Positions 42,539 to 49,893 of a stretch of DNA of 64,000 nucleotides are shown here, piece by piece; the first letter of the stretch is position 1, and each line of letters starts with the position of its first letter. A program made the position numbers and the translations under genes. The notes under the pieces were generated by a model, which was given only the letters and a program-made list of their open reading frames with translations, ran no database searches and was not told the origin of the DNA. This DNA comes from an uncultured Acetatifactor sp. (GTDB lineage: Bacteria > Bacillota > Clostridia > Lachnospirales > Lachnospiraceae). Location: assembly GCA_910584435.1 (NCBI GenBank), contig CAJUAP010000017.1, positions 1 to 64,000 of the forward strand, read 5' to 3'.

Positions 42539-42580
42539 GTTTATCTGTTTTGTGCGGCTATCCGCACAAAACAGATAAAC
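42539..42580. promoter_or_regulatory. Near-perfect 42-bp palindrome upstream of the WYL regulator
   Basis: GTTTATCTGTTTTGTGCGG (42539-42557) pairs exactly with the arm at 42562-42580 around a 4-nt centre (CTAT). It lies about 23 bases upstream of the WYL start codon. It could be a terminator of the upstream gene 42688-43278 or an operator; it is stronger than needed for either and lacks a T tract. Confidence 0.75.
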
Positions 42581-42687
42581 AAAGTTAGTATTATGGGGAT
42601 AGTATATCATTGCTTAGTGGAAAAGGACATAAGTTTTTGAAGTGTCTATTATTATATAGTATTAGAAATATCAAAATTTTATATAAT

Positions 42688-43278
42688 TTATTCAAAATAA
42701 ATCCCTTGCTTATAGATTGTTCCTATTGTCCTGTAACTTCCATTTTTTAGCCGCTCTTTTACAGTTTCCTTTTGAAACTTAAAATCCTTAAAATCTATGC
42801 TGCAAATGGTCTTTACCGCCCTTTCAACTGTTGATTTGCTGCAATTTATTGTATTTCCTATTTCTTCATAAGTCACTGTTTTGTCTTTCCCCTGTGGTAA
42901 CTCTATGAGTACAAGAAAAACTTTCAACACGCTTTCCCATGCCGCTGTGCTTTGGGTTTCTCTTATCAGTTGATACCATGCTCTTTTTATCTTTATGACA
43001 TTTTTGCTCTTTTCCGCTACTTTTGTTAGTGAAATAGTATAAATATCTTTATCAATAATAGTATTGATATAATTATCTTCTGCAAGTGAAACAAGCGTTG
43101 TTTTTATCTTAGCAATATTAACAGAAGAATTTTGTATAGATAAACTGTGGCAGAGGTCAGACAATTTTCCTCTAAATGCCCTTTTGTTATCTGCTAATAC
43201 TGTAATCATTGTTAAGATTTTAAAATGGTATTTTTCCAGTGATAGCCATTCTTCCAAAAATTCTATTTCTTCTTCCAT
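42688..43278 (-). CDS. Winged-helix/replication-type protein
   Basis: 196 aa from ATG 43278 (AGGAG upstream); the frame extends further without a site. The pattern (FLEEWLSLEKYHFKILTMITVLADNKRAFRGKLSDLCHSL, later TVTYEEIGNTINCSKSTVERAVKTI) shows two helix-turn-helix segments, like phage/plasmid replication initiators or DnaD-type proteins. I cannot tell initiator from regulator. Confidence 0.6.
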   Translation of the reverse strand: MEEEIEFLEEWLSLEKYHFKILTMITVLADNKRAFRGKLSDLCHSLSIQNSSVNIAKIKTTLVSLAEDNYINTIIDKDIYTISLTKVAEKSKNVIKIKRAWYQLIRETQSTAAWESVLKVFLVLIELPQGKDKTVTYEEIGNTINCSKSTVERAVKTICSIDFKDFKFQKETVKERLKNGSYRTIGTIYKQGIYFE

Positions 43279-43297
43279 GATTCTCCTATCCTGTTTT

Positions 43298-43480
43298 TTA
43301 TTTGAATATCTTTTGTATCTCTTTTTCCAGAGTGGCAGCAGCTTCATTATACAGATATTCCCCTGCTGCCTGTGCTTCAAATTGCAAGTTCATTTTTTTC
43401 TTGTGTTTTCTGTATCTATAATAAATATCATCTGGATTCTGTTTGCTTTCCAGATATTCAAAAATATTTCTATAAAACAT
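43298..43480 (-). CDS. Small basic protein, 60 aa
   Basis: ATG 43480 has AAAAGGA upstream. Sequence MFYRNIFEYLESKQNPDDIY and then RYRKHKKKMNLQFEAQAAGEYLY, with a helical end. It lies 19 bp before the 43278 start and is probably co-transcribed. Unknown function. Confidence 0.5.
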   Translation of the reverse strand: MFYRNIFEYLESKQNPDDIYYRYRKHKKKMNLQFEAQAAGEYLYNEAAATLEKEIQKIFK

Positions 43481-43561
43481 TTCTTTTTCCTTTTCACATA
43501 TATATTTTATCAAAATTTTAATAAAAAATAAAATCTGCTGCATAATAGACAGACTATTTCA

Positions 43562-43675
43562 TTATTCCATGAAAGAAAAGCGGCAACAACCGCAATTCTC
43601 ATAAACATTTATTAGCATTTCTATTTTTTCTTCTATTGTAAGTCCTGCAAGTATATTTTTAAGTATCTGATACAT
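43562..43675 (-). CDS. Possible 37-aa peptide overlapping the end of the HNH gene
   Basis: ATG 43675 with AAAAGGAG seven bases upstream; reads MYQILKNILAGLTIEEKIEM and ends LINVYENCGCCRFSFME*. It overlaps the HNH gene end by 17 bp, so coupling is possible. The helix-forming start and the CGCC motif are plausible for a real peptide, but it is short. Confidence 0.4.
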   Translation of the reverse strand: MYQILKNILAGLTIEEKIEMLINVYENCGCCRFSFME

Positions 43676-44090
43676 GATTACTCCTTTTACTGCTGATTAA
43701 GTCTACATTATTATAAAATTGCTCTATATTATGTTCTCTCTTGTACCGCTTATATAATGCGCTTTCTGATAAGTGGGTTTTCTGTGATAAATGCAGTTTT
43801 TCTTTTGTTTCTCTTGTGCCTATCTTATTAGCAAAATAGGCTTGTAATATGGGAACTGCTGATTCATAGTCTATTGATGTGCGACAGTTGGGCTTGTCTG
43901 GATTGTATTTTCTTCCATGTATTGTTGCATGGCAGCAGGCGCATAAAAGAATTAAATTGTCATAATCATCTGTGCCGCCTTTGTTTCTCTCAGTTAGATG
44001 ATGATATTCTAAAAAATCTTTGTTGCCGCATATAGCGCATTGATGATTCCAAAATTCGGCTACTTTTCTTTTTGTTGCTTTTGATACCAT
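43659..44090 (-). CDS. HNH endonuclease-type protein
   Basis: 143 aa. CAICGNKDFLEYHHLTERNKGGTDDYDNLILLCACCHATIHG (given in part) holds the complete HNH set: two CxxC zinc pairs (CAIC, CACC), the HH of the first strand, and N..H. The C-terminal part (KTHLSESALYKRYKREHNIEQF) resembles a helix-turn-helix. HNH proteins in small elements may act in packaging, homing or DNA nicking. No partner nuclease is next to it. Confidence 0.85.
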   Translation of the reverse strand: MVSKATKRKVAEFWNHQCAICGNKDFLEYHHLTERNKGGTDDYDNLILLCACCHATIHGRKYNPDKPNCRTSIDYESAVPILQAYFANKIGTRETKEKLHLSQKTHLSESALYKRYKREHNIEQFYNNVDLISSKRSNHVSDT

Positions 44091-44144
44091 TTTGAAATTC
44101 TCCTTTCAGAGATATTTCAAAATAGCAGCAGGAGAATTATAAAA

Positions 44145-44365
44145 AGTTGTCCTAAGTGTAACGGAAATTATTAAAAGTAGCAGAGGATTCCAGACAAGTT
44201 ATTATAGAGTTGTTGTAAGATGTAAAATTGAAAATGTCGAAAAGGGCTTGAAAATAGGGTATTTATGGGGTAGAATAGGAGTGTAACAAAGGACAACTTC
44301 TAAAAAGGACAATATATAGTTACCATTGAATTATCCTAAACGGCAAAGGACAACAAAAGGACAAT
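44145..44365. repeat. Right cluster of GGACAA repeats, probable integrase arm sites
   Basis: GTTGTCCT (44146-44153, inverted), AAAGGACAAC (44288), AAAGGACAAT (44304), AAAGGACAAC (44345) and AAAGGACAAT (44356). The last four form two AAC/AAT pairs. The region 44091-44435 has no gene. Confidence 0.7.
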
Positions 44366-44370
44366 CAAAA

Positions 44371-44400
44371 AGGGAACAAACCATTTCTGATTCATTCCCT
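44371..44400 (-). terminator. Terminator of rubrerythrin supplied by the element
   Basis: AGGGAA (44371-44376) pairs with TTCCCT (44395-44400); on the minus strand it is followed by a five-T run. It lies inside the element, 36 bp after the regenerated rubrerythrin stop. Confidence 0.65.
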
Positions 44401-44435
44401 TCTTCTTCAATAATCCTTAAAATCCGACACTTTTC

Positions 44436-44975
44436 TTAGCCGAAGTATCTCTTCAGAAGACCCTCGAATGCCTTGCCGTGTCTCGCCTCATCCCTTGCCA
44501 TCTCATGTACGGTGTCATGGATTGCGTCAAGGCCAAGCTCTTTTGCTCTTTTTGCCAGATCGGTCTTACCTGCGGTAGCGCCGTTCTCTGCATCTGCTCT
44601 CATCTGAAGGTTCTTCTTGGTGGAATCGGTAACGACTTCTCCCAACAACTCAGCAAATTTTGCAGCGTGTTCAGCTTCTTCATAAGCAGCTTTCTCATAA
44701 TACATACCAACTTCAGGATAGCCTTCCCTGTAGGCAACCCTTGCCATTGCAAGATACATACCAACCTCAGAACATTCACCTTCAAAGTTCGCACGAAGAT
44801 CCTTAAGAATATCTTCCCGTACACCCTGTGCAACTCCTACAACATGCTCTGCAGCCCAGTTCTTCTCGCCTGTCTGAGCAGTAAATTTCTCAGCAGGTGC
44901 ATGGCAGACAGGACACTCAGCGGGCGCTGCATCACCCTCATGAACATAACCGCATACTTGACATACATACTTCAT
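44436..44975 (-). CDS. Rubrerythrin-type NADH peroxidase (reverse rubrerythrin) with element-derived C-terminus
   Basis: 179 aa. The N-terminal rubredoxin-like centre (CQVCGYVHEGDAAPAECPVCHAP; Cys residues near 6, 9, 21, 24) is followed by the ferritin-like di-iron domain with two EExxH-type motifs (YEEAEHAAKF and DEARHGKAF). The rubredoxin-first order marks the reverse rubrerythrin used as a peroxidase in Clostridia. The last codons after about position 44467 come from the element (RYFG instead of RYFS), so integration rebuilds a full-length gene. PerR lies 17 bp upstream on the same strand. Confidence 0.93.
   Translation of the reverse strand: MKYVCQVCGYVHEGDAAPAECPVCHAPAEKFTAQTGEKNWAAEHVVGVAQGVREDILKDLRANFEGECSEVGMYLAMARVAYREGYPEVGMYYEKAAYEEAEHAAKFAELLGEVVTDSTKKNLQMRADAENGATAGKTDLAKRAKELGLDAIHDTVHEMARDEARHGKAFEGLLKRYFG
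44467..44520. repeat. attR, 54-bp direct repeat
   Basis: Identical to 35905-35958 and part of the rubrerythrin coding sequence. To its left, the sequence of the gene tail comes from the element (TCTCTTCAGAAGACCCTCG versus TCTCTTTAACAGACCCTCA at the left end). Confidence 0.9.
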
Positions 44976-44992
44976 AATTCTTTATCTCCTTT

Positions 44993-45391
44993 TTATAAAT
45001 TTTGATTGTGATTCAAACAATTACCACAAGTTCCATAAAAGTAAGCCACATGACCTGTTATCTGTCCGTCAAAATCGGCGGCGGCCGCATTTATAATGCT
45101 TTCAGGGTGCTCGATTTCCAAATCGGCTACCTTGCCGCATTCGGAGCAGATAAAGTGATAGTGAGGTGAGGTGTCCGCGTCAAAATGGTCGACACCATCT
45201 CCCAAACGCAATCGATTGATTTCACCGTCCTGTACCAAAAGGGTAAGGTTACGGTATACAGTACCCAGGCTGATATTGGGATTTTGACTGCGGACATTGG
45301 TGTATATCATGTCCGCAGTAGGATGATCCTTTCTGCTTGCCAGAAAATGTTTAATCAATTCCCGCTGCCTGCTGTGCTTTCGTGCAGTCAT
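44993..45391 (-). CDS. perR: Fur-family peroxide regulator (PerR-like)
   Basis: 132 aa. A winged helix (PTADMIYTNVRSQNPNISLG, TVYRNLTLLVQDGEINRL) and metal-binding hinge (DHFDADTSPHYHFIC) are followed by the structural zinc Cys pairs CSECGK and CGNC. The DxDTSPHYHF pattern is PerR-like. Adjacent rubrerythrin supports PerR over Fur. Its promoter overlaps a partial dyad with the PerR-box look. Confidence 0.88.
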   Translation of the reverse strand: MTARKHSRQRELIKHFLASRKDHPTADMIYTNVRSQNPNISLGTVYRNLTLLVQDGEINRLRLGDGVDHFDADTSPHYHFICSECGKVADLEIEHPESIINAAAADFDGQITGHVAYFYGTCGNCLNHNQNL

Positions 45392-45431
45392 GAGTATACC
45401 TTTCTTAATAGTAGTAATCGTTACTGTTTTT

Positions 45432-45459
45432 ATTATAGTATTTTATAAATACTTGTCAA
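45432..45459 (-). promoter_or_regulatory. perR-rubrerythrin promoter with candidate Per box
   Basis: Minus strand: TTGACA (45454-45459), 16-bp spacer, TATAAT (45432-45437). ATTTATAAAAT in the spacer plus the overlapping TATAATAA resembles the AT-rich dyad of Per boxes. Confidence 0.65.
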
Positions 45460-45621
45460 TAGCGTATATATTAAGTTATATATTTTTTAGAAATGGTTAG
45501 TTATGTGATACTACCACTGCACAAAAGCACCACAGTAGAAGCAATATACTGCCGATCGCGCTTTTTCTGTGGTGTCTTTGGCGTGTAATTATATGCAATG
45601 CCGCTGAATGTATGAGGATTA

Positions 45622-48087
45622 TTATGATATGGTGATTCGTTCCAGCCGCAGACTCAGGCGGCTCAATAATTCGTTGGTGATTGTACCGCAGTTTTCTGCC
45701 AATTGTCCTGCTGTGTTTTCCATCATTTTCGATTTCCCGATAATAACAGCAATGTCACCGGCTTTCACATGAGGAATATTGCTGATATCCACAATCGTTT
45801 GATCCATACAGATCCGACCGATAATAGGTGCCCGGCGGCCGTCTATGAGGACGCTGCCCTTTTCATAGGACAATTCTCTGGGCAGACCGTCTGCATAACC
45901 GATGGATATGGTGGCAATACGCATATCTTGTGCCGCAGTGTAGGCTAATCCATATCCTGCTGCTTCGCCTGCATACAGTATTCTCGTTGATGCGACTCTG
46001 GCCTTTAAAGACAATACAGGCTTCAGGGAATTCCACCAGGTGCTGCTGTCGGTTTCTGTACTTAAAACGCCGTAAAGCGCGATTCCTGGGCGGACATAAT
46101 CGGCAGCAAGCATGGCGGGCGGCATATGTTTTCTGGTTTGTTCTTTTTCCTGAAGCAGATTCAGAATGCCATAGCTTGCAAGCATGTGCAGTCCGTGACA
46201 AGAATATCCATGATTCTTCAAAATTGTCACCACCTGATAAAATGCCTGGATTTGATTGTCTGTAAACAGCTTGTCCTGAGGGAGCAGGGAATCGGAAGCG
46301 GAAAGGTGTGTAAATAGTCCGTCTATTACTAAATGTTTCATCTGATATACGGCAAGAATTTCTTCCACATTTTCACAGCGAAGCCCCAGGCGGTGCATGC
46401 CCGTATCAATGGCCACATGAACATGAAGTGCCAGACCGGATTGATCCAGCATTTGAGCGTAGGGATAATCCACAACGGTCTGTGTCAATTCATAGCGTGC
46501 AAGCAGCGGCAGGTCTACAGGAGCAGTATAGCCCAATATCAGGATTTTGCCCTTGATTCCGGCCTCGCGCAGAGCAATTCCCTCGGAAAGGCAGGCAACG
46601 CAAAAGGCATCTATTTTTAGCTGATTTAGCAGCCGGGCTATGGTAACTGCACCATGACCATAGGCTTCTGCTTTGACAGCGGGCATCAGGCGGCAGTCTT
46701 CCGGAAGGCATGAGCGAAGAAATTTTACATTATGGGCTAATGCAGTAGTATCCAGTTCAATCCATGCGCGGGAAGTAGAGGATGGGATGCCGAAGCTTTC
46801 ATCCTCCGGAAGGACGGAATCCTCAAAGCTTTCATCCTCCAAAAGGACGGAATCCTCAAAGCTTTCATCCTCTAAAAGGACGGAATCCTCAAAGCTTTCA
46901 TCCTCCGAAAGGACGGAATCCTCAAAGCTTTCATCCTCCTGAAATACAGAAGTCTCAAAGTTTTCATCTCCCTGAAAAACAGACTCTCGTTTTGTGCGGT
47001 CATGATTTCGTCCGGCATTGTCCGGCTCTGCGGTATTATTTTGCCCCGACCGTAACCTGGGCAGAAAATTTTCTTCTACATATACTATGACCAGCGCAGC
47101 TGCAACGGATAGACAAGTAACCGTAAGGTATAGTACCACACTGTTATCTACCAGGAGATCTGTCCGCCTCAGCAGTTTGGCAATGGCACGAACCACCACA
47201 ATGAACGCAGGGTGGAGAATGTAAATCCAGGTAGAAGCCGTGCGGCAGCTTACGGAAGGTTTCTTCGGCAGACATAACAGGCATTGGTAGAGGAAAAACA
47301 TAGTAGGAACCAATGCAAAATACATACTGTCATGTCTCTGCAGCTGGAAATGACGGAGCGTAAAAGCCTCAATGGTCATAACGGCGAAGGAAGCCGTCAG
47401 CCCTACGATATAGGGCATAAGCTCAATCTGGAGGGAGTTTTCTTCACGCTTATGTTCCAGTACAGACATCCATATTCCCAATACCAGGAACAGAGGCGCT
47501 ATAAACAGGCCGTTTCTGGTATAAGAGAAGATATGAAAGCCAAATTCATAGACAGCATTCAGAACAGGAACCTTCTCTGCCAGCCCGTAATAGCTGTCGC
47601 CGAACAGGCCGATGATATATAGAATGGCAGATATGACTGTCATTGTGCGCAGACTGAGCTTCCGGCTCATCAGATAGATCAGCAGCATGCCCATGATGCA
47701 GGCAGGAAAATACCATAAATGGTAAAAAGTACCATCAAATATAAGCAGACGGAGTGCGCCGCCGATACTCATGCCTTGATACTGTTTGGCATAAATGCCG
47801 ATGGGCAGATAGAGCAGGATGCTCAATAGATAGTAAAGCGAGGTCTTCTTTATATACTTGATAAGCCGCGGGCCGTTCTTACGGGATATTGTCAGGAAAT
47901 CAGCGGCTACAAACTGGCCTGTTACCATCAGAAAAAAGGGAACGACAATTCGTGCCAGAACCCTTGTCAAAAAGAAATCTGCGGTATCATTTATGGATGA
48001 AAGTGCAGAGGTATGGTTTGTAATGGCCAACAAGGCTACAATCACTCGAAATCTGTCAAGCCAGCCGTAATTCTGTCTGGTACGCAT
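45622..48087 (-). CDS. vanT: VanT-like membrane serine/alanine racemase (acyltransferase-3 plus racemase)
   Basis: 821 aa. The N-terminal about 350 residues are an acyltransferase-3-type membrane domain with about ten helices (LDRFRVIVALLAITNHTSALS, VVPFFLMVTGQFVAADF). The C-terminal about 370 residues are a PLP alanine-racemase-type domain: lysine motif AVKAEAYGHGAVTIA, HLSASD, RPGIALYG and AGYGLAYTA, and GRICMDQ. This fusion is the VanT serine racemase layout. VanT supplies D-Ser for VanG/VanC-type ligases. The linker contains an expanded 11-residue repeat (see the repeat entry). It follows a VanG-type ligase on the same strand. An ordinary alanine racemase role is a less likely alternative. 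Confidence 0.82.
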   Translation of the reverse strand: MRTRQNYGWLDRFRVIVALLAITNHTSALSSINDTADFFLTRVLARIVVPFFLMVTGQFVAADFLTISRKNGPRLIKYIKKTSLYYLLSILLYLPIGIYAKQYQGMSIGGALRLLIFDGTFYHLWYFPACIMGMLLIYLMSRKLSLRTMTVISAILYIIGLFGDSYYGLAEKVPVLNAVYEFGFHIFSYTRNGLFIAPLFLVLGIWMSVLEHKREENSLQIELMPYIVGLTASFAVMTIEAFTLRHFQLQRHDSMYFALVPTMFFLYQCLLCLPKKPSVSCRTASTWIYILHPAFIVVVRAIAKLLRRTDLLVDNSVVLYLTVTCLSVAAALVIVYVEENFLPRLRSGQNNTAEPDNAGRNHDRTKRESVFQGDENFETSVFQEDESFEDSVLSEDESFEDSVLLEDESFEDSVLLEDESFEDSVLPEDESFGIPSSTSRAWIELDTTALAHNVKFLRSCLPEDCRLMPAVKAEAYGHGAVTIARLLNQLKIDAFCVACLSEGIALREAGIKGKILILGYTAPVDLPLLARYELTQTVVDYPYAQMLDQSGLALHVHVAIDTGMHRLGLRCENVEEILAVYQMKHLVIDGLFTHLSASDSLLPQDKLFTDNQIQAFYQVVTILKNHGYSCHGLHMLASYGILNLLQEKEQTRKHMPPAMLAADYVRPGIALYGVLSTETDSSTWWNSLKPVLSLKARVASTRILYAGEAAGYGLAYTAAQDMRIATISIGYADGLPRELSYEKGSVLIDGRRAPIIGRICMDQTIVDISNIPHVKAGDIAVIIGKSKMMENTAGQLAENCGTITNELLSRLSLRLERITIS
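46793..46969. repeat. 33-bp coding tandem repeat in the VanT linker
   Basis: About five copies, with a sixth degenerate copy, of a 33-bp unit (AAAGCTTTCATCCTC... on the plus strand), coding for EDESFEDSVLL-like units with variable final residue. The array is in frame and lies between the membrane and racemase domains. Confidence 0.88.
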
Positions 48088-48190
48088 TTGTCGTTCTCCG
48101 TTTCTGTTATAGTAAAATTTATCTCACATTACTTTCCGGCATCCGCTGCTTTCCTATACATAAAAGTATGAAGGTACTGCATGAATGTGC

Positions 48191-48250
48191 ATAAACCGTT
48201 CGGACGGCATGCCGTCTGCAGACATGCGGTATGACGCGCGGCTGTTTATG
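48191..48250. other. Structured intergenic sequence between vanT and the ligase
   Basis: CATAAAC (48191) pairs with GTTTATG (48244-48250), enclosing GGACGGCATGCCGTC, a perfect inner dyad. It may be the terminator or a processing site of the ligase message. The gap 48088-48258 contains no gene. Confidence 0.45.
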
Positions 48251-48258
48251 AACGCCGG

Positions 48259-49305
48259 TTATGATACCGCCAGATCGATAATTCTTGTAAGAATCTCCTG
48301 GAAGGAATGTCCTGCGGCTTTCATCATGCTGGGGAACCGGCTGTGCTCCGTAAAGCCCGGAATGGTATTGGCCTCGTTAAATATAATCTCACCGTCCGGC
48401 GTGAGGAACATGTCTATCCGGGCGTAACCGCTGCAGCCCAATGCCCGGTATATGCATGCGGCAGCTTCTTTGATTTCGGCAGCCTTGGCGTCAGCAATTC
48501 TCGCAGGTACATGAATGGCAGATGTTTTCAGCGTATATTTTTCCGTGAAAGTGAAAAAACCTCCTGAAAGTTCTATTTCGTCCACCTCGCCAATGATAAG
48601 CTCCTGGTTGCCCACAACAGCACAGCCTACTTCAAAACCTTCGATATTTTCCTCTATGATAGCCTGGTTATCATATTGGAAGGCCAGGGATACAGCGGCG
48701 GAGAGCTCTGTTTCATCACATACTTTGGTGACGCCGTAAGAGGAACCGGCCTTGACGGGCTTGATATAGAGGGGATAGCCGATTTGACCGGCAAAAGCTG
48801 CGATGGTCTCTGGCGGGGTATCCTGCTCAAAGGTCATGGACTGGGGAACGGGGACACCTGCAAGCTGCACCAGCTTATGTGCCCGATCCTTGTCCATACA
48901 GAGGGCGGATGCGAGTGTACCGCATCCTGCCACAGGAATGCCGGCCATCTCCAGCAGACCCTGTAAAGTGCCGTCCTCGCCATTCCGGCCATGAAGTACG
49001 GGAAATGCCACATCAATGGGAATCCGGACAATGCCCTCGTCTTTCAGCAGAAGCAGACTGTGCCCGCAGCGGTTGGGGGACATGACGGCAGGTGTGCAGT
49101 GCGGGGAAGTATGCCAGGTGTCATTGAGCAGATTGTCTATGGGGCCGTCATAATAATACCAGGTGCCTTCCTGTGTGATGCCGATCATAACAGGAACATA
49201 TTTCTCCTTGTCCAGGTTCAGAATAACGCCGGAAGCAGATGAGAGGGATACACTATATTCGGAGGAGCAGCCTCCAAAAAATATGGCTACATTTAGTTTC
49301 TTCAT
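48259..49305 (-). CDS. vanG: VanG-type D-alanine--D-serine ligase
   Basis: About 348 aa from ATG 49305 (MKKLNVAIFFGGCSSEYSVS; AGGAAT upstream). ATP-grasp enzyme: VLHGRNGEDGTLQGLLEMAGIP, KPVKAGSSYGV, the omega-loop FFTFTEKYTLKTSAIHVPARI (EKY type, as in VanG/VanC rather than Ddl or VanA), and NEANTIPGFTEHSRF. It should join D-Ala to D-Ser, giving precursors with low vancomycin affinity. Adjacent vanT would make the D-Ser. No VanXY or VanY peptidase or VanRS pair is beside it. Substrate prediction is from the loop and context; a plain D-Ala-D-Ala ligase cannot be excluded. Confidence 0.83.
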   Translation of the reverse strand: MKKLNVAIFFGGCSSEYSVSLSSASGVILNLDKEKYVPVMIGITQEGTWYYYDGPIDNLLNDTWHTSPHCTPAVMSPNRCGHSLLLLKDEGIVRIPIDVAFPVLHGRNGEDGTLQGLLEMAGIPVAGCGTLASALCMDKDRAHKLVQLAGVPVPQSMTFEQDTPPETIAAFAGQIGYPLYIKPVKAGSSYGVTKVCDETELSAAVSLAFQYDNQAIIEENIEGFEVGCAVVGNQELIIGEVDEIELSGGFFTFTEKYTLKTSAIHVPARIADAKAAEIKEAAACIYRALGCSGYARIDMFLTPDGEIIFNEANTIPGFTEHSRFPSMMKAAGHSFQEILTRIIDLAVS

Positions 49306-49447
49306 AATCATTCCTATGCCTTTCCGTAGCCTGCGTACAAGAACAGCAGACACTAAATTCCTTTTGTTTCTCTATCCTACAACCAAAGCATGGAAAAGTA
49401 AAGAGTTGGAAGCGAAAAACTTTCTTAAGAAGAATCCACATGAAATA

Positions 49448-49494
49448 AACAGTATATAACACTTGACAACAGTTGCAGACTGTTATATACTGTT
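49448..49494 (+). promoter_or_regulatory. Promoter and perfect operator dyad of the GntR-ABC operon
   Basis: AACAGTATATAACA (49448-49461) and TGTTATATACTGTT (49481-49494) are exact inverted repeats flanking TTGACA (49463-49468); the right arm contains the -10 TATACT (49486-49491), with a 17-bp spacer. It is a strong candidate for autoregulation by the YtrA-like GntR protein encoded 19 bases downstream. Confidence 0.85.
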
Positions 49495-49512
49495 AGCAAG
49501 GAGGAAAGATAA

Positions 49513-49893
49513 ATGCGCATTATTATAAACAGTTCTTCCATGATACCCATATATGAGCAGATTATGGAGCAGATGAAAACCCTGATACGTAATGGAGAAT
49601 TAAAGGAAAATGACAATCTGCCTTCTGTCCGTACTTTGTCCAAGGAGTTGAAAATCAGTGCACTGACTGTCAAAAAGGCATATGACAGCCTGGAAGAAGA
49701 GGGATTTACGGTCACCGTCCACGGAAAAGGTACCTATGTGGCGGCGGTGAACCGGCAGCTTCTGCAGGAGGAACAGAAGAAGGAGCTGGAGGCGGATTTG
49801 GAGACGGCGGTCTGTAAGGGCAGAAGATATGGGATAAGCGATGAAGAGATAAAGAGCTTATTTGAATTGATTTTGGAGGGTGAATCATGTTAA
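49513..49893 (+). CDS. GntR-family (YtrA subfamily) regulator
   Basis: 126 aa. N-terminal winged helix PIYEQIMEQMKTLIRNGEL, LPSVRTLSKELKISALTVKKAYDSLEEEGF and VTVHGKGTYVA is the classic GntR signature; the short C-terminal part (about 45 aa) marks the YtrA subfamily, which controls ABC exporter operons. It overlaps the ATPase gene start by 7 bp. AAGGAGG precedes it. Confidence 0.9.
   Translation: MRIIINSSSMIPIYEQIMEQMKTLIRNGELKENDNLPSVRTLSKELKISALTVKKAYDSLEEEGFTVTVHGKGTYVAAVNRQLLQEEQKKELEADLETAVCKGRRYGISDEEIKSLFELILEGESC

Larger units (their letters stand above)
35905..44520. mobile_element. Integrated element (about 8.6 kb) in the 3' end of the rubrerythrin gene
   Basis: Bounded by 54-bp perfect direct repeats. 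The content is visibly AT-richer than the flanks, with an integrase next to the left end, XRE and WYL regulators, a serine recombinase, an HNH protein, a replication-like winged-helix protein and several unknown genes. The integrase belongs to the Tn916/phage tyrosine family. No relaxase, coupling protein, portal or capsid gene is visible, so it is a small integrative element that may rely on a helper, or a decayed one. Confidence 0.88.

Noticed and set aside
46673..47090. Long plus-strand frames rich in SSKRTESSKLS / PKGRNPQSFHP
   Set aside because: These are antisense readings of the VanT linker repeat, not genes.
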